Positions 50,329 to 58,654 of a DNA stretch of 64,000 nucleotides are shown here, piece after piece. Each line of letters opens with the position of its first letter. Within the stretch, counting starts at the first letter, position 1. The position numbers and the translations under genes are program-made. The notes under the pieces are model-generated. The model was not told the origin of the DNA. It saw only the letters and a program-made list of their open reading frames with translations, and searched no databases. Where the stretch lies: positions 62,001-126,000 of the forward strand of contig CACWYV010000001.1 of NCBI GenBank assembly GCA_902765225.1, read 5' to 3'. The stretch comes from Candidatus Avelusimicrobium intestinale (GTDB lineage Bacteria; Elusimicrobiota; Elusimicrobia; Elusimicrobiales; Elusimicrobiaceae).

Positions 50329-50921
50329 GACAATTTGGTGCGCCCTTTGAGGGAATAACCCAGCGTCATTTCGTCCATATAATCAATATCGCCACCCAAC
50401 GGAACTCCGTACCCGATACGGGATACTTGCACCCCGGTTGCCCGCAACAAATCGGCCAGGTACAGGGCCGTTGTTTCGCCCTCGCTGTCCGGGTCGGTGG
50501 CGATAATCACTTCCCGCACCGGAATTTGTGCATTTTGCACACGCCCAACCAATTCACGGACTTTGACCTGTTCCGCGCCACGACCGTCTAACGGAGAAAT
50601 AGCCCCGTGCAACACGTGATATACGCCGCGGTATGCTTTTGTTTTTTCAATAGCTTCAATATCTTGCGGGTCTTCCACCACGCAAATTTGACTGTGGTCG
50701 CGGTCCGGGTCGGAACAAATCGGGCAGCGGTCTGTTTCGCTATAAGCAAAACAAACCGGACACAATTTGATATCCTGCTTGACCGAAGAAAGTGCCTGGA
50801 TAAATTCTTCCGTTTCTCCTTGCGAAGCACGCAGAAAATAGGTGGCAAACCGCTCGGCTTGACGGGGGCCCACTCCCGGCAACCGACGCAACGCACGGAT
50901 TAAACGGTCCAGACTTTTCAT
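50325..50921 (-). CDS. recR: Recombination protein RecR
   Basis: Works with RecFO to load RecA at gaps. 198 residues: helix-hairpin-helix LRRLPGVGPRQAERFA, four-Cys zinc site (CPVCFAYSETDRCPICSDP), then Toprim EVIIATDPDSEGETTALYL. Nine bases after dnaX; the common ybaB neighbour is absent. Confidence 0.95.
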   Translation of the reverse strand: MKSLDRLIRALRRLPGVGPRQAERFATYFLRASQGETEEFIQALSSVKQDIKLCPVCFAYSETDRCPICSDPDRDHSQICVVEDPQDIEAIEKTKAYRGVYHVLHGAISPLDGRGAEQVKVRELVGRVQNAQIPVREVIIATDPDSEGETTALYLADLLRATGVQVSRIGYGVPLGGDIDYMDEMTLGYSLKGRTKLS

Positions 50922-50930
50922 AGAAATTGT

Positions 50931-52658
50931 TTACGCTACCAACTGCCCCGGAATTACATCTAAAACACGTTGTACTTCTTCCGGCACCGGGCCGTCCGAT
51001 AAAACGGATTCTTCCGCAGAAAAAGTTTCCTGCGTAAGCGGCTCTTCTTCGGAAATTATCTCCATCGGCGCGGGAGCGGCTTGAGGAGGTTGCTCTTGCT
51101 TGCTCGGCGAAACATCCGTAACGCCTTGCACCTCTACGGTAATTTTTACGTGGTTTCCCCCAAATTGTTTAGCGGCTGCTTCCAATTCAGCCAGTTTGCT
51201 TTGAGCAAGTACTTTGTAAAAATCCTTTTCCGGCGGCAGCAACAGTGTCCACGCGGAACCGTTAAACGTTACCGTACTGTTCATCATGACATCGTAAACG
51301 AACGGACTTTTTTCAAAATGTTTGAGCATCTTTTCCCACACTTGACGACCGGAAAGAGCAGCCGGCAAGGTGGATTCTTCCACCTTATTTTTTGGAGCCG
51401 GAGCAGGCGTTGCTACGGCAGCAGTAGTAGATTTTTTGGGAGTTTCTTTCTTCGTCGCCGCAGGAGTTCGCTGGGCTTGGGGAGGAACAGAAGCCGTCGG
51501 AGGAACGACTGTTTCCCCGCGTTCCAACGCTTCCAAACGGCGCACCAAACTTTCAATATCCAAGCAACTGTCCATGACGGTAAACATACCCACTTCCGCG
51601 CTGATCAGGGCATTATCCGAAAATTTGACTTCCTCAATAATCCGGTTCACCTTGCGTGACACTTGCGCCAAAAAACCGGGGCTTACCCCTTCCAGTAGTT
51701 GGCGGGCTCCTTCAAAAGGCTCCCCGCCCTGCCCCAATACAAAATAAAATGCCTCGCCCAACGCAATTTTGAGATCTTTCAAAAAAGAATTAGCATCAAA
51801 ACCCTCGGCTTGTAAGGTTTGGAAAACTTGGTGCAACGCCGCCGTTTCTTTGTGCACCAATGCCCCAATGGCTTGCGCAATCAATTCATCCGGCGTAAGC
51901 CCCAACATATCCCGCACACTCATTTCATCCACACAGGTGCCGCAATACGCAATAGCACGGTCCAACAAGGTCAAGGCATCCCGCATGGCCCCGCCCGCAT
52001 TCTTGGCAATCAGGCGAGCAGCCGCCGGATTTAAATCAATATTTTCAGTCTGGGCCAACTTGACTAAGTGTGCGGAAATTTCTTCCTGTGTGAGCGGCCG
52101 GAAACGAAACGTTTGGCAACGGCTGACAATGGTAGCCGGCACTTTGTGTTTTTCGGTTGTGGCTAAAATAAACACCACGTGGGCCGGCGGTTCTTCAATC
52201 GTTTTGAGTAACGCATTAAAAGAACTGGCCGAGAGCATGTGGACTTCGTCCAAAATGAACACTTTGAAACGATCCCGCGAAGAAGCAAGCGCCACCGTAT
52301 CAATAATGGCTTCCCGCACTTTATCCACTTGGGTATTACTGGCCGCATCCAACTCCAACACGTCCATATCGGCACTTTGGGCAATCTCGCGACATTGGGG
52401 ACATTGGCCACACGGCTCAGCGGTAGGTTTATTTTCCCCATGCCCGGTACAGTTGAGCGCTTTGGCCAAAATGCGTGCAGTGGTAGTTTTGCCGCAACCG
52501 CGCGGTCCGTAAAATAAATAGGCGTGGGCTAAGCGGCCCGATTTTAGGGCATTTTGTAATGTTTTGGAAATACTTTCTTGGCCAATCATGTCCTCAAATT
52601 TTTGGGGACGGTACTTGTTGGCTAAACTGATGTAAGGGGTATTTTCTACAGAAGACAT
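50931..52658 (-). CDS. dnaX: DNA polymerase III subunit gamma/tau
   Basis: Clamp-loader ATPase. 575 residues: Walker A GPRGCGKTTTAR, zinc site CTGHGENKPTAEPCGQCPQC, Walker B/DEXX LDEVHML, arginine-finger S-R-C segment. A Pro/Ala-rich linker (residues about 380-420) leads to a shorter tau-like tail. I see no A-rich slippage site in the middle, so frameshifting to gamma is not evident. Confidence 0.95.
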   Translation of the reverse strand: MSSVENTPYISLANKYRPQKFEDMIGQESISKTLQNALKSGRLAHAYLFYGPRGCGKTTTARILAKALNCTGHGENKPTAEPCGQCPQCREIAQSADMDVLELDAASNTQVDKVREAIIDTVALASSRDRFKVFILDEVHMLSASSFNALLKTIEEPPAHVVFILATTEKHKVPATIVSRCQTFRFRPLTQEEISAHLVKLAQTENIDLNPAAARLIAKNAGGAMRDALTLLDRAIAYCGTCVDEMSVRDMLGLTPDELIAQAIGALVHKETAALHQVFQTLQAEGFDANSFLKDLKIALGEAFYFVLGQGGEPFEGARQLLEGVSPGFLAQVSRKVNRIIEEVKFSDNALISAEVGMFTVMDSCLDIESLVRRLEALERGETVVPPTASVPPQAQRTPAATKKETPKKSTTAAVATPAPAPKNKVEESTLPAALSGRQVWEKMLKHFEKSPFVYDVMMNSTVTFNGSAWTLLLPPEKDFYKVLAQSKLAELEAAAKQFGGNHVKITVEVQGVTDVSPSKQEQPPQAAPAPMEIISEEEPLTQETFSAEESVLSDGPVPEEVQRVLDVIPGQLVA

Positions 52659-52660
52659 AA

Positions 52661-53098
52661 TTAACCTCTAAAATTTTTGGCCCGTCGGACAGCATGGGTA
52701 TAATCCAAACTAATTTTGCCCGGCGTCAAAAAGAACGAAGGCAACAACGCCGTGATTAACAGAATCATGAGAGCCACGTATAATTTATTTAAATCGGAAG
52801 CAAAGAACACAACGCCTACGGCTCCCATACAAAAAATACTCAAGCCAGATACCAGCCGCGTAAACCACCCTAACATCAAAAGTAGGGCCAGCGCCAACTG
52901 AATAACTAGCAGCGAAATCCCCAACGTAATAGGCATCGGCCAACCAATCGCCGCCGCATTAAATAAAAATTCACGGAAGTACAACAGCCCCCCCGCCGCC
53001 ACATAAATAAGCACTAAACTGACGAGAAAACGGGTCAAAAAAACCGTTACCGAAAAAATATCTTCGTTAATTGTACAATGCACAGACATTTGGGGCAT
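52661..53098 (-). CDS. DoxX-like membrane protein
   Basis: A 145-residue protein with four hydrophobic segments and the order seen in DoxX proteins (FLTRFLVSLVLIYVAAGGLL, LLLMLGWFTRLVSGLSIF). Function poorly known; the group is tied to respiratory or redox roles. Good aggagg site. In a tight run between the barrel gene and dnaX. Confidence 0.7.
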   Translation of the reverse strand: MPQMSVHCTINEDIFSVTVFLTRFLVSLVLIYVAAGGLLYFREFLFNAAAIGWPMPITLGISLLVIQLALALLLMLGWFTRLVSGLSIFCMGAVGVVFFASDLNKLYVALMILLITALLPSFFLTPGKISLDYTHAVRRAKNFRG

Positions 53099-53110
53099 AA
53101 CATCCTCCTG

Positions 53111-53965
53111 TTAAAAATCCACTTCGGCCGAAACGGAAAAGAAAGTTCGCCGCGAATCTTCCCGCCGCGGCTCAAACACTTCTACCCCGCCGGAAAAAGT
53201 GGTTCCTTCCCATGTAATTTTTAGCCCGGCTCCCACGGCTACGGCCGGCGAATTGGCCTCGGCATATTGATAACGTGCCACCGCCGCATACGGCGTAATG
53301 ACCCGCGCCGGATAACTGGCTCGCAAAGCCCAGGCATCCCGCAAAAACCCCTGTACAACAGCCGTCATAAAGGGAATATCGGCCCAACTGAACGAAACGC
53401 CGGGCCGTACCCGGTTACTATATTGTAGCACTTTATGCCACGCTGTTTTCAACTCCCACGAACCAACCTCTGCCCCGGCCTCGGCATATAAATTCGTTTC
53501 CACCTGTTTATACACTTCGGGCAAAGCAATACCGCGCGAATCCATCCAGGTATGGTAGCGTGCCTGCCCAACTTGTAACTGCACAAAAGGGTCTTTTATA
53601 ATTCCCCGGAGGTCAAAAGGCCGCCATACCGCACCGGTATAGTAACTGACGGCCTCATACCCAACGGCAGAGGGTTGCCAAAATCCTTGGGCGTATAGCC
53701 GCCAATTGTCCGACATGTCATACGCTGCCCGCCCTCCATAGCGGGAGGTAGAACCTGTTTTTTCCACTTCCCGGTTGTCCGACATGCGGTAAAATTCGTA
53801 AGAGGGAACCAACAGCCAATTGCTATCCAAGTCCCATACGTATACTCCGCGCATGGCAGAATAACCGCGTTCTCCGTTTACACCCAAAAAACTGAGCTGC
53901 CCGTAGCATAGCGCACACGGGCAGATCAGTAGGATGAAACTTAAAAACGCGGTCTTAAGTTGCAT
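53111..53965 (-). CDS. Exported beta-barrel protein, unknown
   Basis: A 284-residue exported protein, signal peptide MQLKTAFLSFILLICPCALC. The body shows alternating strands (GVYVWDLDSNWLLVPSYEFY, DNWRLYAQGFWQP, PFVQLQVGQARYH) and a terminal Phe (SAEVDF) typical of outer-membrane proteins. No family is recognised. The ATG overlaps the stop of the DHS-like gene (TAATG). Confidence 0.68.
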   Translation of the reverse strand: MQLKTAFLSFILLICPCALCYGQLSFLGVNGERGYSAMRGVYVWDLDSNWLLVPSYEFYRMSDNREVEKTGSTSRYGGRAAYDMSDNWRLYAQGFWQPSAVGYEAVSYYTGAVWRPFDLRGIIKDPFVQLQVGQARYHTWMDSRGIALPEVYKQVETNLYAEAGAEVGSWELKTAWHKVLQYSNRVRPGVSFSWADIPFMTAVVQGFLRDAWALRASYPARVITPYAAVARYQYAEANSPAVAVGAGLKITWEGTTFSGGVEVFEPRREDSRRTFFSVSAEVDF

Positions 53966-55029
53966 TATTTCTTTTTGGCTTTAGCCACTTTAGCGTCCTC
54001 GTCCTGTAAGAATTTGACGTAGTTGGACGCTTTGCGTTTTTTCCACGCGCCTTTGTGATAGCCGTAACCGATAATCAGCGGGATAAGCGTTGTACATTCC
54101 CCATAGACCATCTGTTCCAAAGCGGTGGAAACTTTACCCCAGGAAGACGCTTCCTTGAGGGTAGAACCGGAGAGAGCCCCATCGCGCACATCGGCAACCG
54201 TAATTTGAACGGCGTATTTATGCATGGGGATATCGGCCCCCAAAATTTCAGCGGCCACTACTGTGTCTTGGGCGAAGTTTTTCGGCACACCGCCGGACCA
54301 CATCATAAGCCCCGTTTCGCCTGCTTTAATTTTAATTTTCGTCAGTTCCAAAAAATCTTTGGCACTGTCAATAGACACGTGAGCAGCGGGATGTTCGGTC
54401 TGATGGGCTACAAAACCAAACCCGGCCGAACAGTCGCTAAACGCGGGCACGAATATCGGCACGCCGTGTTTGTAAGCATTGTAAACAATGGAATCTTTCC
54501 CTTTTTTATTCTTTTCCAACCATTTGCCCATTTCCCAAATAAACTCGCGGGAAGAATACGGGCGCGGCTCCAAGTAATTGCAAATTTTGTGAATAGTTTC
54601 GTCGCAATTTTTAAGTTGGTCCTCATCAATGTACGTGTCGTAGATGCGGTCAATGTGTAAATCGCGCAGCAAGTTATCGTCTTGGTTATAGGGAGTACCG
54701 ATATAATGTTTGTAACCAAGGGCTTCAAAAAAGTCTTGGTCCACGATGTTCGCCCCGTTAGAAACGATTGCATCCACCATGTTGTTTTGGATCATATCCA
54801 CCACTACTTTTTTCATACCGGCGGATACTAAAGACCCAGCGATACACAAAATCACGGAACACTTCTTGTCCGAAAGCATCATGTTGTAGATTTTGCTCGC
54901 TCTGGCCACTTCGCGCGATGCGTAGGCCATGCCCTCAAACGCTTCTACCATGGGGACCACATTGTATTTTTTCATATCAATGTGTTTGATAGTATTTTTG
55001 AGGAAGTCTTTTTTGGTTAATTTTGCCAT
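53965..55029 (-). CDS. Deoxyhypusine-synthase-like protein, candidate homospermidine synthase
   Basis: A 354-residue protein of the deoxyhypusine synthase fold. Seen: NAD-site segment IVSNGANIVDQDFFE, VPIFVPAFSDCSAGFGF, and the catalytic lysine in KEASSWGKVS, aligned with EAVSWGKI of human DHS. Bacteria lack eIF5A, and bacterial relatives are known to include homospermidine synthases that use putrescine. Putrescine can come from pdaD-speB in this window. Start at ATG 55029 with agagg upstream; a GTG at 55041 is the alternative. Function as homospermidine synthase is inference. Confidence 0.8.
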   Translation of the reverse strand: MAKLTKKDFLKNTIKHIDMKKYNVVPMVEAFEGMAYASREVARASKIYNMMLSDKKCSVILCIAGSLVSAGMKKVVVDMIQNNMVDAIVSNGANIVDQDFFEALGYKHYIGTPYNQDDNLLRDLHIDRIYDTYIDEDQLKNCDETIHKICNYLEPRPYSSREFIWEMGKWLEKNKKGKDSIVYNAYKHGVPIFVPAFSDCSAGFGFVAHQTEHPAAHVSIDSAKDFLELTKIKIKAGETGLMMWSGGVPKNFAQDTVVAAEILGADIPMHKYAVQITVADVRDGALSGSTLKEASSWGKVSTALEQMVYGECTTLIPLIIGYGYHKGAWKKRKASNYVKFLQDEDAKVAKAKKK

Positions 55030-55071
55030 TTCTTTTTGCACCTCTTGCTGAATTTAACTTCTATTTAGTAA

Positions 55072-55079
55072 ATTATAGT
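55072..55079. promoter_or_regulatory. Overlapping divergent -10 boxes for DHS-like gene and glyA
   Basis: The minus strand reads TATAAT at 55072-55077 and the plus strand TATAGT at 55074-55079. They share four bases; no firm -35 for either. Confidence 0.4.
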
Positions 55080-55118
55080 AAATAACACGTAATTTTCATA
55101 GTAAAAAGTGAGGATTTT

Positions 55119-56366
55119 ATGTACCCGAATTTACAACAAACCGATCCGGAAGTTTTTAACGCCGTAGAAAAAGAGCTGACCCGCCAACGGCAACGCATTG
55201 AACTGATTGCTTCCGAGAATTTTACCTCCCTGGCTGTCATGCAAGCACAAGGTTCCGTACTAACTAATAAATATGCCGAAGGATACCCGGCCAAACGCTA
55301 CTACGGCGGATGCGAATATGTGGACGTCGTGGAAACGCTGGCGCGTGAGCGTGCCAAAAAATTATTCGGCGCCGAACACGCCAACGTACAACCCCACTCC
55401 GGCGCGCAAGCCAATATGGCGGTTTATTTTGCTTTATTAAAACCCGGCGACACGGTACTGGGTTTAAATCTTTCTCACGGTGGGCATTTAACGCACGGAC
55501 ACCCGCTCAATTTCTCCGGTAAACTCTACCATATGATTGCCATGAATGTGCGTAAAGATACCGAAGAACTGGATTATGAAGAAGCCGCCCGTTTGGCCCA
55601 AGAACATAAGCCCAAAATGATTTTAGCCGGGGCGTCTAATTACTCCCGCGTGTTTGATTGGAAACGGTTGCGCGAAATTGCCGATACTTGCGGGGCGTAT
55701 TTAGTGTGTGATGTGGCACACTATGCGGGTCTAATTGCCGCCGGAGAATATCCCTCTCCCGTTCCGTATGCGGACGTAGTTACTACTACTACGCATAAGA
55801 CACTACGCGGACCGCGCGGCGGACTCATTTTATGCAAAGCCAGTTTAGCCAAAGCCATAGACAGTGCTGTTTTCCCCGGCATACAAGGCGGTCCTTTAAT
55901 GCACGTGATTGCCGCCAAAGCCGTCTGTTTGGGCGAAGCCCTAAAACCGGAATTTAAAACCTATCAACATCAGGTAAAATTAAATGCCGCGGCGCTTGCC
56001 GACGCACTAAAAGCACGCGGATACCGGCTAGTGGCGGGCGGAACGGACAGCCACGTGATGTGCGTAGATTTGCGCTCTAAAAACATAACAGGGAAAACCG
56101 CCGAAGCCGCTTTAGATAAAGCGGGCATTACCGCCAACAAAAATACGATTCCGTTTGATCCGGAAAAACCGTTTGTCACCAGCGGTTTGCGGTTGGGAAC
56201 ACCCGCCGTCACAACCCGTGGCATGCAAGAAAAAGACATGGAGCAAATAGCCGCGTTTATAGATGAGGCAATCACGCATTACAACGACGAAAATTATTTG
56301 GCCCGGATAGCGGAAAAAGTCAAAAAATTCTTGGAACAATTTCCGTTGTACGCAACGTTGGCGTAA
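55119..56366 (+). CDS. glyA: Serine hydroxymethyltransferase
   Basis: PLP enzyme that makes glycine and methylene-THF from serine. Seen: N-terminal [14 protein letters not shown], the PLP lysine in [14 protein letters not shown], and [14 protein letters not shown]. 415 residues. Followed by folD, which uses the product. Confidence 0.97.
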   Translation: MYPNLQQTDPEVFNAVEKELTRQRQRIELIASENFTSLAVMQAQGSVLTNKYAEGYPAKRYYGGCEYVDVVETLARERAKKLFGAEHANVQPHSGAQANMAVYFALLKPGDTVLGLNLSHGGHLTHGHPLNFSGKLYHMIAMNVRKDTEELDYEEAARLAQEHKPKMILAGASNYSRVFDWKRLREIADTCGAYLVCDVAHYAGLIAAGEYPSPVPYADVVTTTTHKTLRGPRGGLILCKASLAKAIDSAVFPGIQGGPLMHVIAAKAVCLGEALKPEFKTYQHQVKLNAAALADALKARGYRLVAGGTDSHVMCVDLRSKNITGKTAEAALDKAGITANKNTIPFDPEKPFVTSGLRLGTPAVTTRGMQEKDMEQIAAFIDEAITHYNDENYLARIAEKVKKFLEQFPLYATLA

Positions 56367-56404
56367 CGCCCTATAAGAGCGAACAAAAACCCGCCCTGAT
56401 TATT

Positions 56405-56413
56405 TGCTAGAAT
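56405..56413 (+). promoter_or_regulatory. Extended -10 placed for a leaderless folD mRNA
   Basis: TGCTAGAAT with TAGAAT at 56408-56413, then 7 bases (gtaatat) and the ATG at 56421. No Shine-Dalgarno. Confidence 0.55.
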
Positions 56414-56420
56414 GTAATAT

Positions 56421-57281
56421 ATGATTTTAGAAGGACGTACCCTAGCCCAACAAATCCGTCAATCCCTGCCTGACAGGGCCGAACATGTGCGCCAAAAATT
56501 AGGCCGCCCGATTTGTTTGTGTGCGCTTGGCTCCACCGACGATTACGCCGCGCGCCTCTACTTGCAAAAAGAAGTAGAAGCCGCCAAATCCCTGGGGTTG
56601 GAAACACATATTTTTGATTTAGACCAAAATACCCCGCCGGAAGGTTTTCTGCGTGCGATAGAAACGCTGGCGGAAACCTCGCACATAGATGCCGTGCTGA
56701 TTCCGCGTCCGTTACCGGCGCAGTTAGCCGACTCCTCCTTCGCCGATTCTTTAAACCCCCACCAAGATGTGGACGGAATGTCCGTAAAAAATCTGGGTCG
56801 TTTGTTTTTGTGTAAGACTTGGCAACAGGTAACTTCCCGGGTCGGTTTTGTTCCTTCCACAGCAACGGCTGTTATGCGGTTGTTGGATTTTCACCGTATT
56901 GAGTTAGCCGGTAAGCACGCCGTTGTAATCGGGCGTTCGGCTACAGTGGGCCGCCCGTTGGCGCATTTACTCTCTTGCAAAAATGCTACGGTAACCTTGT
57001 GCCATTCTTATACCGATTTGCCACGCGCCATCAGCGGGGCGGATATCATCTGTTCTGCGGCAGGAACCCCCGGGTTGTTAAAAACCGAGTGGATTAAAAA
57101 AGGAGCCGTGGTCATTGATATTTCCACAAATTGGAAAAACAACACGCTTTGCGGTGATGCAGATGCCCAAGCGTTGACGGATGCCGGTATCTCTTATTCC
57201 CCCGTTCCGGGCGGAGTAGGACCGGTAACACTTGCAGTACTGCTAGAAAACATTATATTATCTGGTGAACGGAAAATTTAA
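56421..57281 (+). CDS. folD: Methylene-THF dehydrogenase/cyclohydrolase FolD, divergent active site
   Basis: Converts methylene-THF to formyl-THF in two steps. Seen: KDVDG-like HQDVDGMSVKNLGRL, VVIGRSATVGRPLAHLL (NADP site) and PVPGGVGPVTLAVLLENI. Divergent places: the usual Q-L-P-L-P is P-R-P-L-P, and the catalytic Y-x-x-x-K is shifted (LYLQKE). The fold is certain; full dual activity is not. Likely leaderless. The lipoprotein gene follows 9 bases on. Confidence 0.83.
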   Translation: MILEGRTLAQQIRQSLPDRAEHVRQKLGRPICLCALGSTDDYAARLYLQKEVEAAKSLGLETHIFDLDQNTPPEGFLRAIETLAETSHIDAVLIPRPLPAQLADSSFADSLNPHQDVDGMSVKNLGRLFLCKTWQQVTSRVGFVPSTATAVMRLLDFHRIELAGKHAVVIGRSATVGRPLAHLLSCKNATVTLCHSYTDLPRAISGADIICSAAGTPGLLKTEWIKKGAVVIDISTNWKNNTLCGDADAQALTDAGISYSPVPGGVGPVTLAVLLENIILSGERKI

Positions 57282-57290
57282 GGAGACCTT

Positions 57291-57707
57291 ATGAAAACGC
57301 TTACAAAAATTGTCATGCTCACGTTGTGCGTAGGGATACTGGGAGCCTGTGCATCCAAGCAATCCCGGCAGGAAGAATACAATCGCCGCAACGCCCGTAA
57401 AATTTATTTAACGGAAAAAGATTATATGGATGAACTGGGCGAAGAAGCCCGCAAGGAACACCGCGCTGCGCCGCCGGCAGCCGAGTCCGAATATATCTTT
57501 AATGCGGTACCGGAAACCGATAAAGCCATCTATTTCTTTGATGAACGCCGCCGCCCCAAAGTGCCCGGCAATCCGGAAGACGATACCTACAAGAAAGAAA
57601 AACGGTTGTGGGAAAAACCGAAACGCTACTCGGCCGACGAATATTATGCCATGCAAGGAGACGCCGGCCCGCAAACCGAACCGGCCTTGTCCGATTACGA
57701 TTACTAA
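57291..57707 (+). CDS. Small lipoprotein, unknown
   Basis: A 138-residue lipoprotein (lipobox GILGAC, Cys 21). The mature part is highly charged, rich in Arg/Glu/Lys and Tyr, with a Pro-rich stretch and an acidic, Tyr-rich end (LSDYDY). No domain recognised. aaggag site before the ATG. In the same run as folD. Confidence 0.65.
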   Translation: MKTLTKIVMLTLCVGILGACASKQSRQEEYNRRNARKIYLTEKDYMDELGEEARKEHRAAPPAAESEYIFNAVPETDKAIYFFDERRRPKVPGNPEDDTYKKEKRLWEKPKRYSADEYYAMQGDAGPQTEPALSDYDY

Positions 57708-57714
57708 TTAAGCA

Positions 57715-57745
57715 AAAAGCCCCGCTACCAAGCGGGGCTTTTTAT
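57715..57745. terminator. Bidirectional terminator
   Basis: A 13-bp perfect stem (57715-57727 with 57732-57744, arms aaaaagccccgct / agcggggcttttt) with a 4-base loop, shared by the lipoprotein gene and the convergent phosphodiesterase gene. Confidence 0.9.
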
Positions 57746-57755
57746 GCCTTATTTC

Positions 57756-58448
57756 CTATACAAACAAATCAATACAATCGGTAAAAATACCGTCTGCGCC
57801 GGTTTGTTCCAGTTGGCCGGCAACGGCTACCGCATTAACGGTATAAACGTAGATTTTAAGTCCGTTTTCGTGGCAAACTTGGGCTATTTGCGGGGTAAAG
57901 CGCGTGTAATTGATGTGTACGCTTTCAGCCCGCAAAGCGTGCGCTTGGCCCACATCAAACTGCCGCGTGAGTAACCCGATACGCGCTTGGGGCCATAGGG
58001 CGCGCAGCCGCGCCAACGTATCATAATCAAAACTGGAAAACAACACATGCGGCAGTACAGCCGGATAGTCGGCTAACGTATCTAACAAGATTTTTTCTAT
58101 ACCCGGGTAACGGTTGTCATCATTTTTAAGTTCTATGTTGAGCAGTTGTAAATCCGGCGCGACCACAGGTAACACATCTTGCAGGAGGGGTACTACCGCT
58201 AGAGTTGACGTAAACGGATTGACCAGCGGATAGCGCCGCAAATCCGCACCGGATATTTCTGCCAAGCGGATAGTTTGCCCGTGAGCAGATACCAAATCAT
58301 AATCGTGATGAACAGCCAATTGGCCGTCGGCCAACAAATGTACATCCAATTCAAAATACCGCGCGCCTTGTTCGTGCGCCACTTGGAACGCAGGAACGGT
58401 ATTTTGTACGCGGTAACGGTTTGCTCCGCGGTGTGAAAAATAAATCAT
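57756..58448 (-). CDS. glpQ: Glycerophosphodiester phosphodiesterase
   Basis: A cytoplasmic GDPD-fold enzyme of 230 residues that cleaves glycerophosphodiesters. Seen: SHRGANRYRVQNTVPAF with the catalytic His, ELDVHLLADGQLAVHHD with metal Glu/Asp and the second His, and LLNIELKNDD. No signal peptide, so nearer UgpQ than periplasmic GlpQ. ATG 58448 is chosen; it is preceded by TATACT at 6 bases and no Shine-Dalgarno. Confidence 0.88.
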   Translation of the reverse strand: MIYFSHRGANRYRVQNTVPAFQVAHEQGARYFELDVHLLADGQLAVHHDYDLVSAHGQTIRLAEISGADLRRYPLVNPFTSTLAVVPLLQDVLPVVAPDLQLLNIELKNDDNRYPGIEKILLDTLADYPAVLPHVLFSSFDYDTLARLRALWPQARIGLLTRQFDVGQAHALRAESVHINYTRFTPQIAQVCHENGLKIYVYTVNAVAVAGQLEQTGADGIFTDCIDLFV

Positions 58449-58454
58449 ACAAGT

Positions 58455-58483
58455 AGTATAGAAAAATCGCGCGCTCCCGGCAA
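58455..58483 (-). promoter_or_regulatory. Promoter placed for a leaderless phosphodiesterase mRNA
   Basis: The minus strand carries TTGCCG (58478-58483), a 17-base spacer, TATACT (58455-58460), 6 bases, then the ATG. The -35 supports the call. Confidence 0.62.
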
Positions 58484-58510
58484 CTGTCATATATCGACGG
58501 GTGGTTTGCG

Positions 58511-58539
58511 CTGACATTGAAAATTTGATATGATATAAA
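58511..58539 (+). promoter_or_regulatory. Promoter of tRNA-Phe
   Basis: CTGACA (58511-58516), a 17-base spacer, TATAAA (58534-58539), then 6 bases to the first base of the mature tRNA. Initiation would fall at or next to tRNA position 1. Confidence 0.6.
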
Positions 58540-58545
58540 AGTAGT

Positions 58546-58617
58546 GCCGAGGTAGCTCAGTGGTAGAGCACTGGTCTGAAAAACCAGGTGTCGACAGTTC
58601 GATCCTGTCCCTCGGCA
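58546..58617 (+). tRNA. tRNA-Phe(GAA)
   Basis: Cloverleaf: acceptor GCCGAGG / CCTCGGC, D arm GCTCAGTGGTAGAGC, anticodon stem CTGGT / ACCAG with loop CTGAAAA (anticodon GAA, phenylalanine), T arm with GTTCGATCC. Discriminator A at 58617. CCA is not encoded, unlike the tRNA-Gly of this window. A T-rich stretch follows. Confidence 0.93.
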
Positions 58618-58654
58618 CTTCTTTTTGTGCAAAATTTCGTTGTACCAAACGGGC

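Noticed and set aside
50931-52658. Programmed frameshift in dnaX
   Set aside because: No long A-run with a following stem was found in the middle of the gene.
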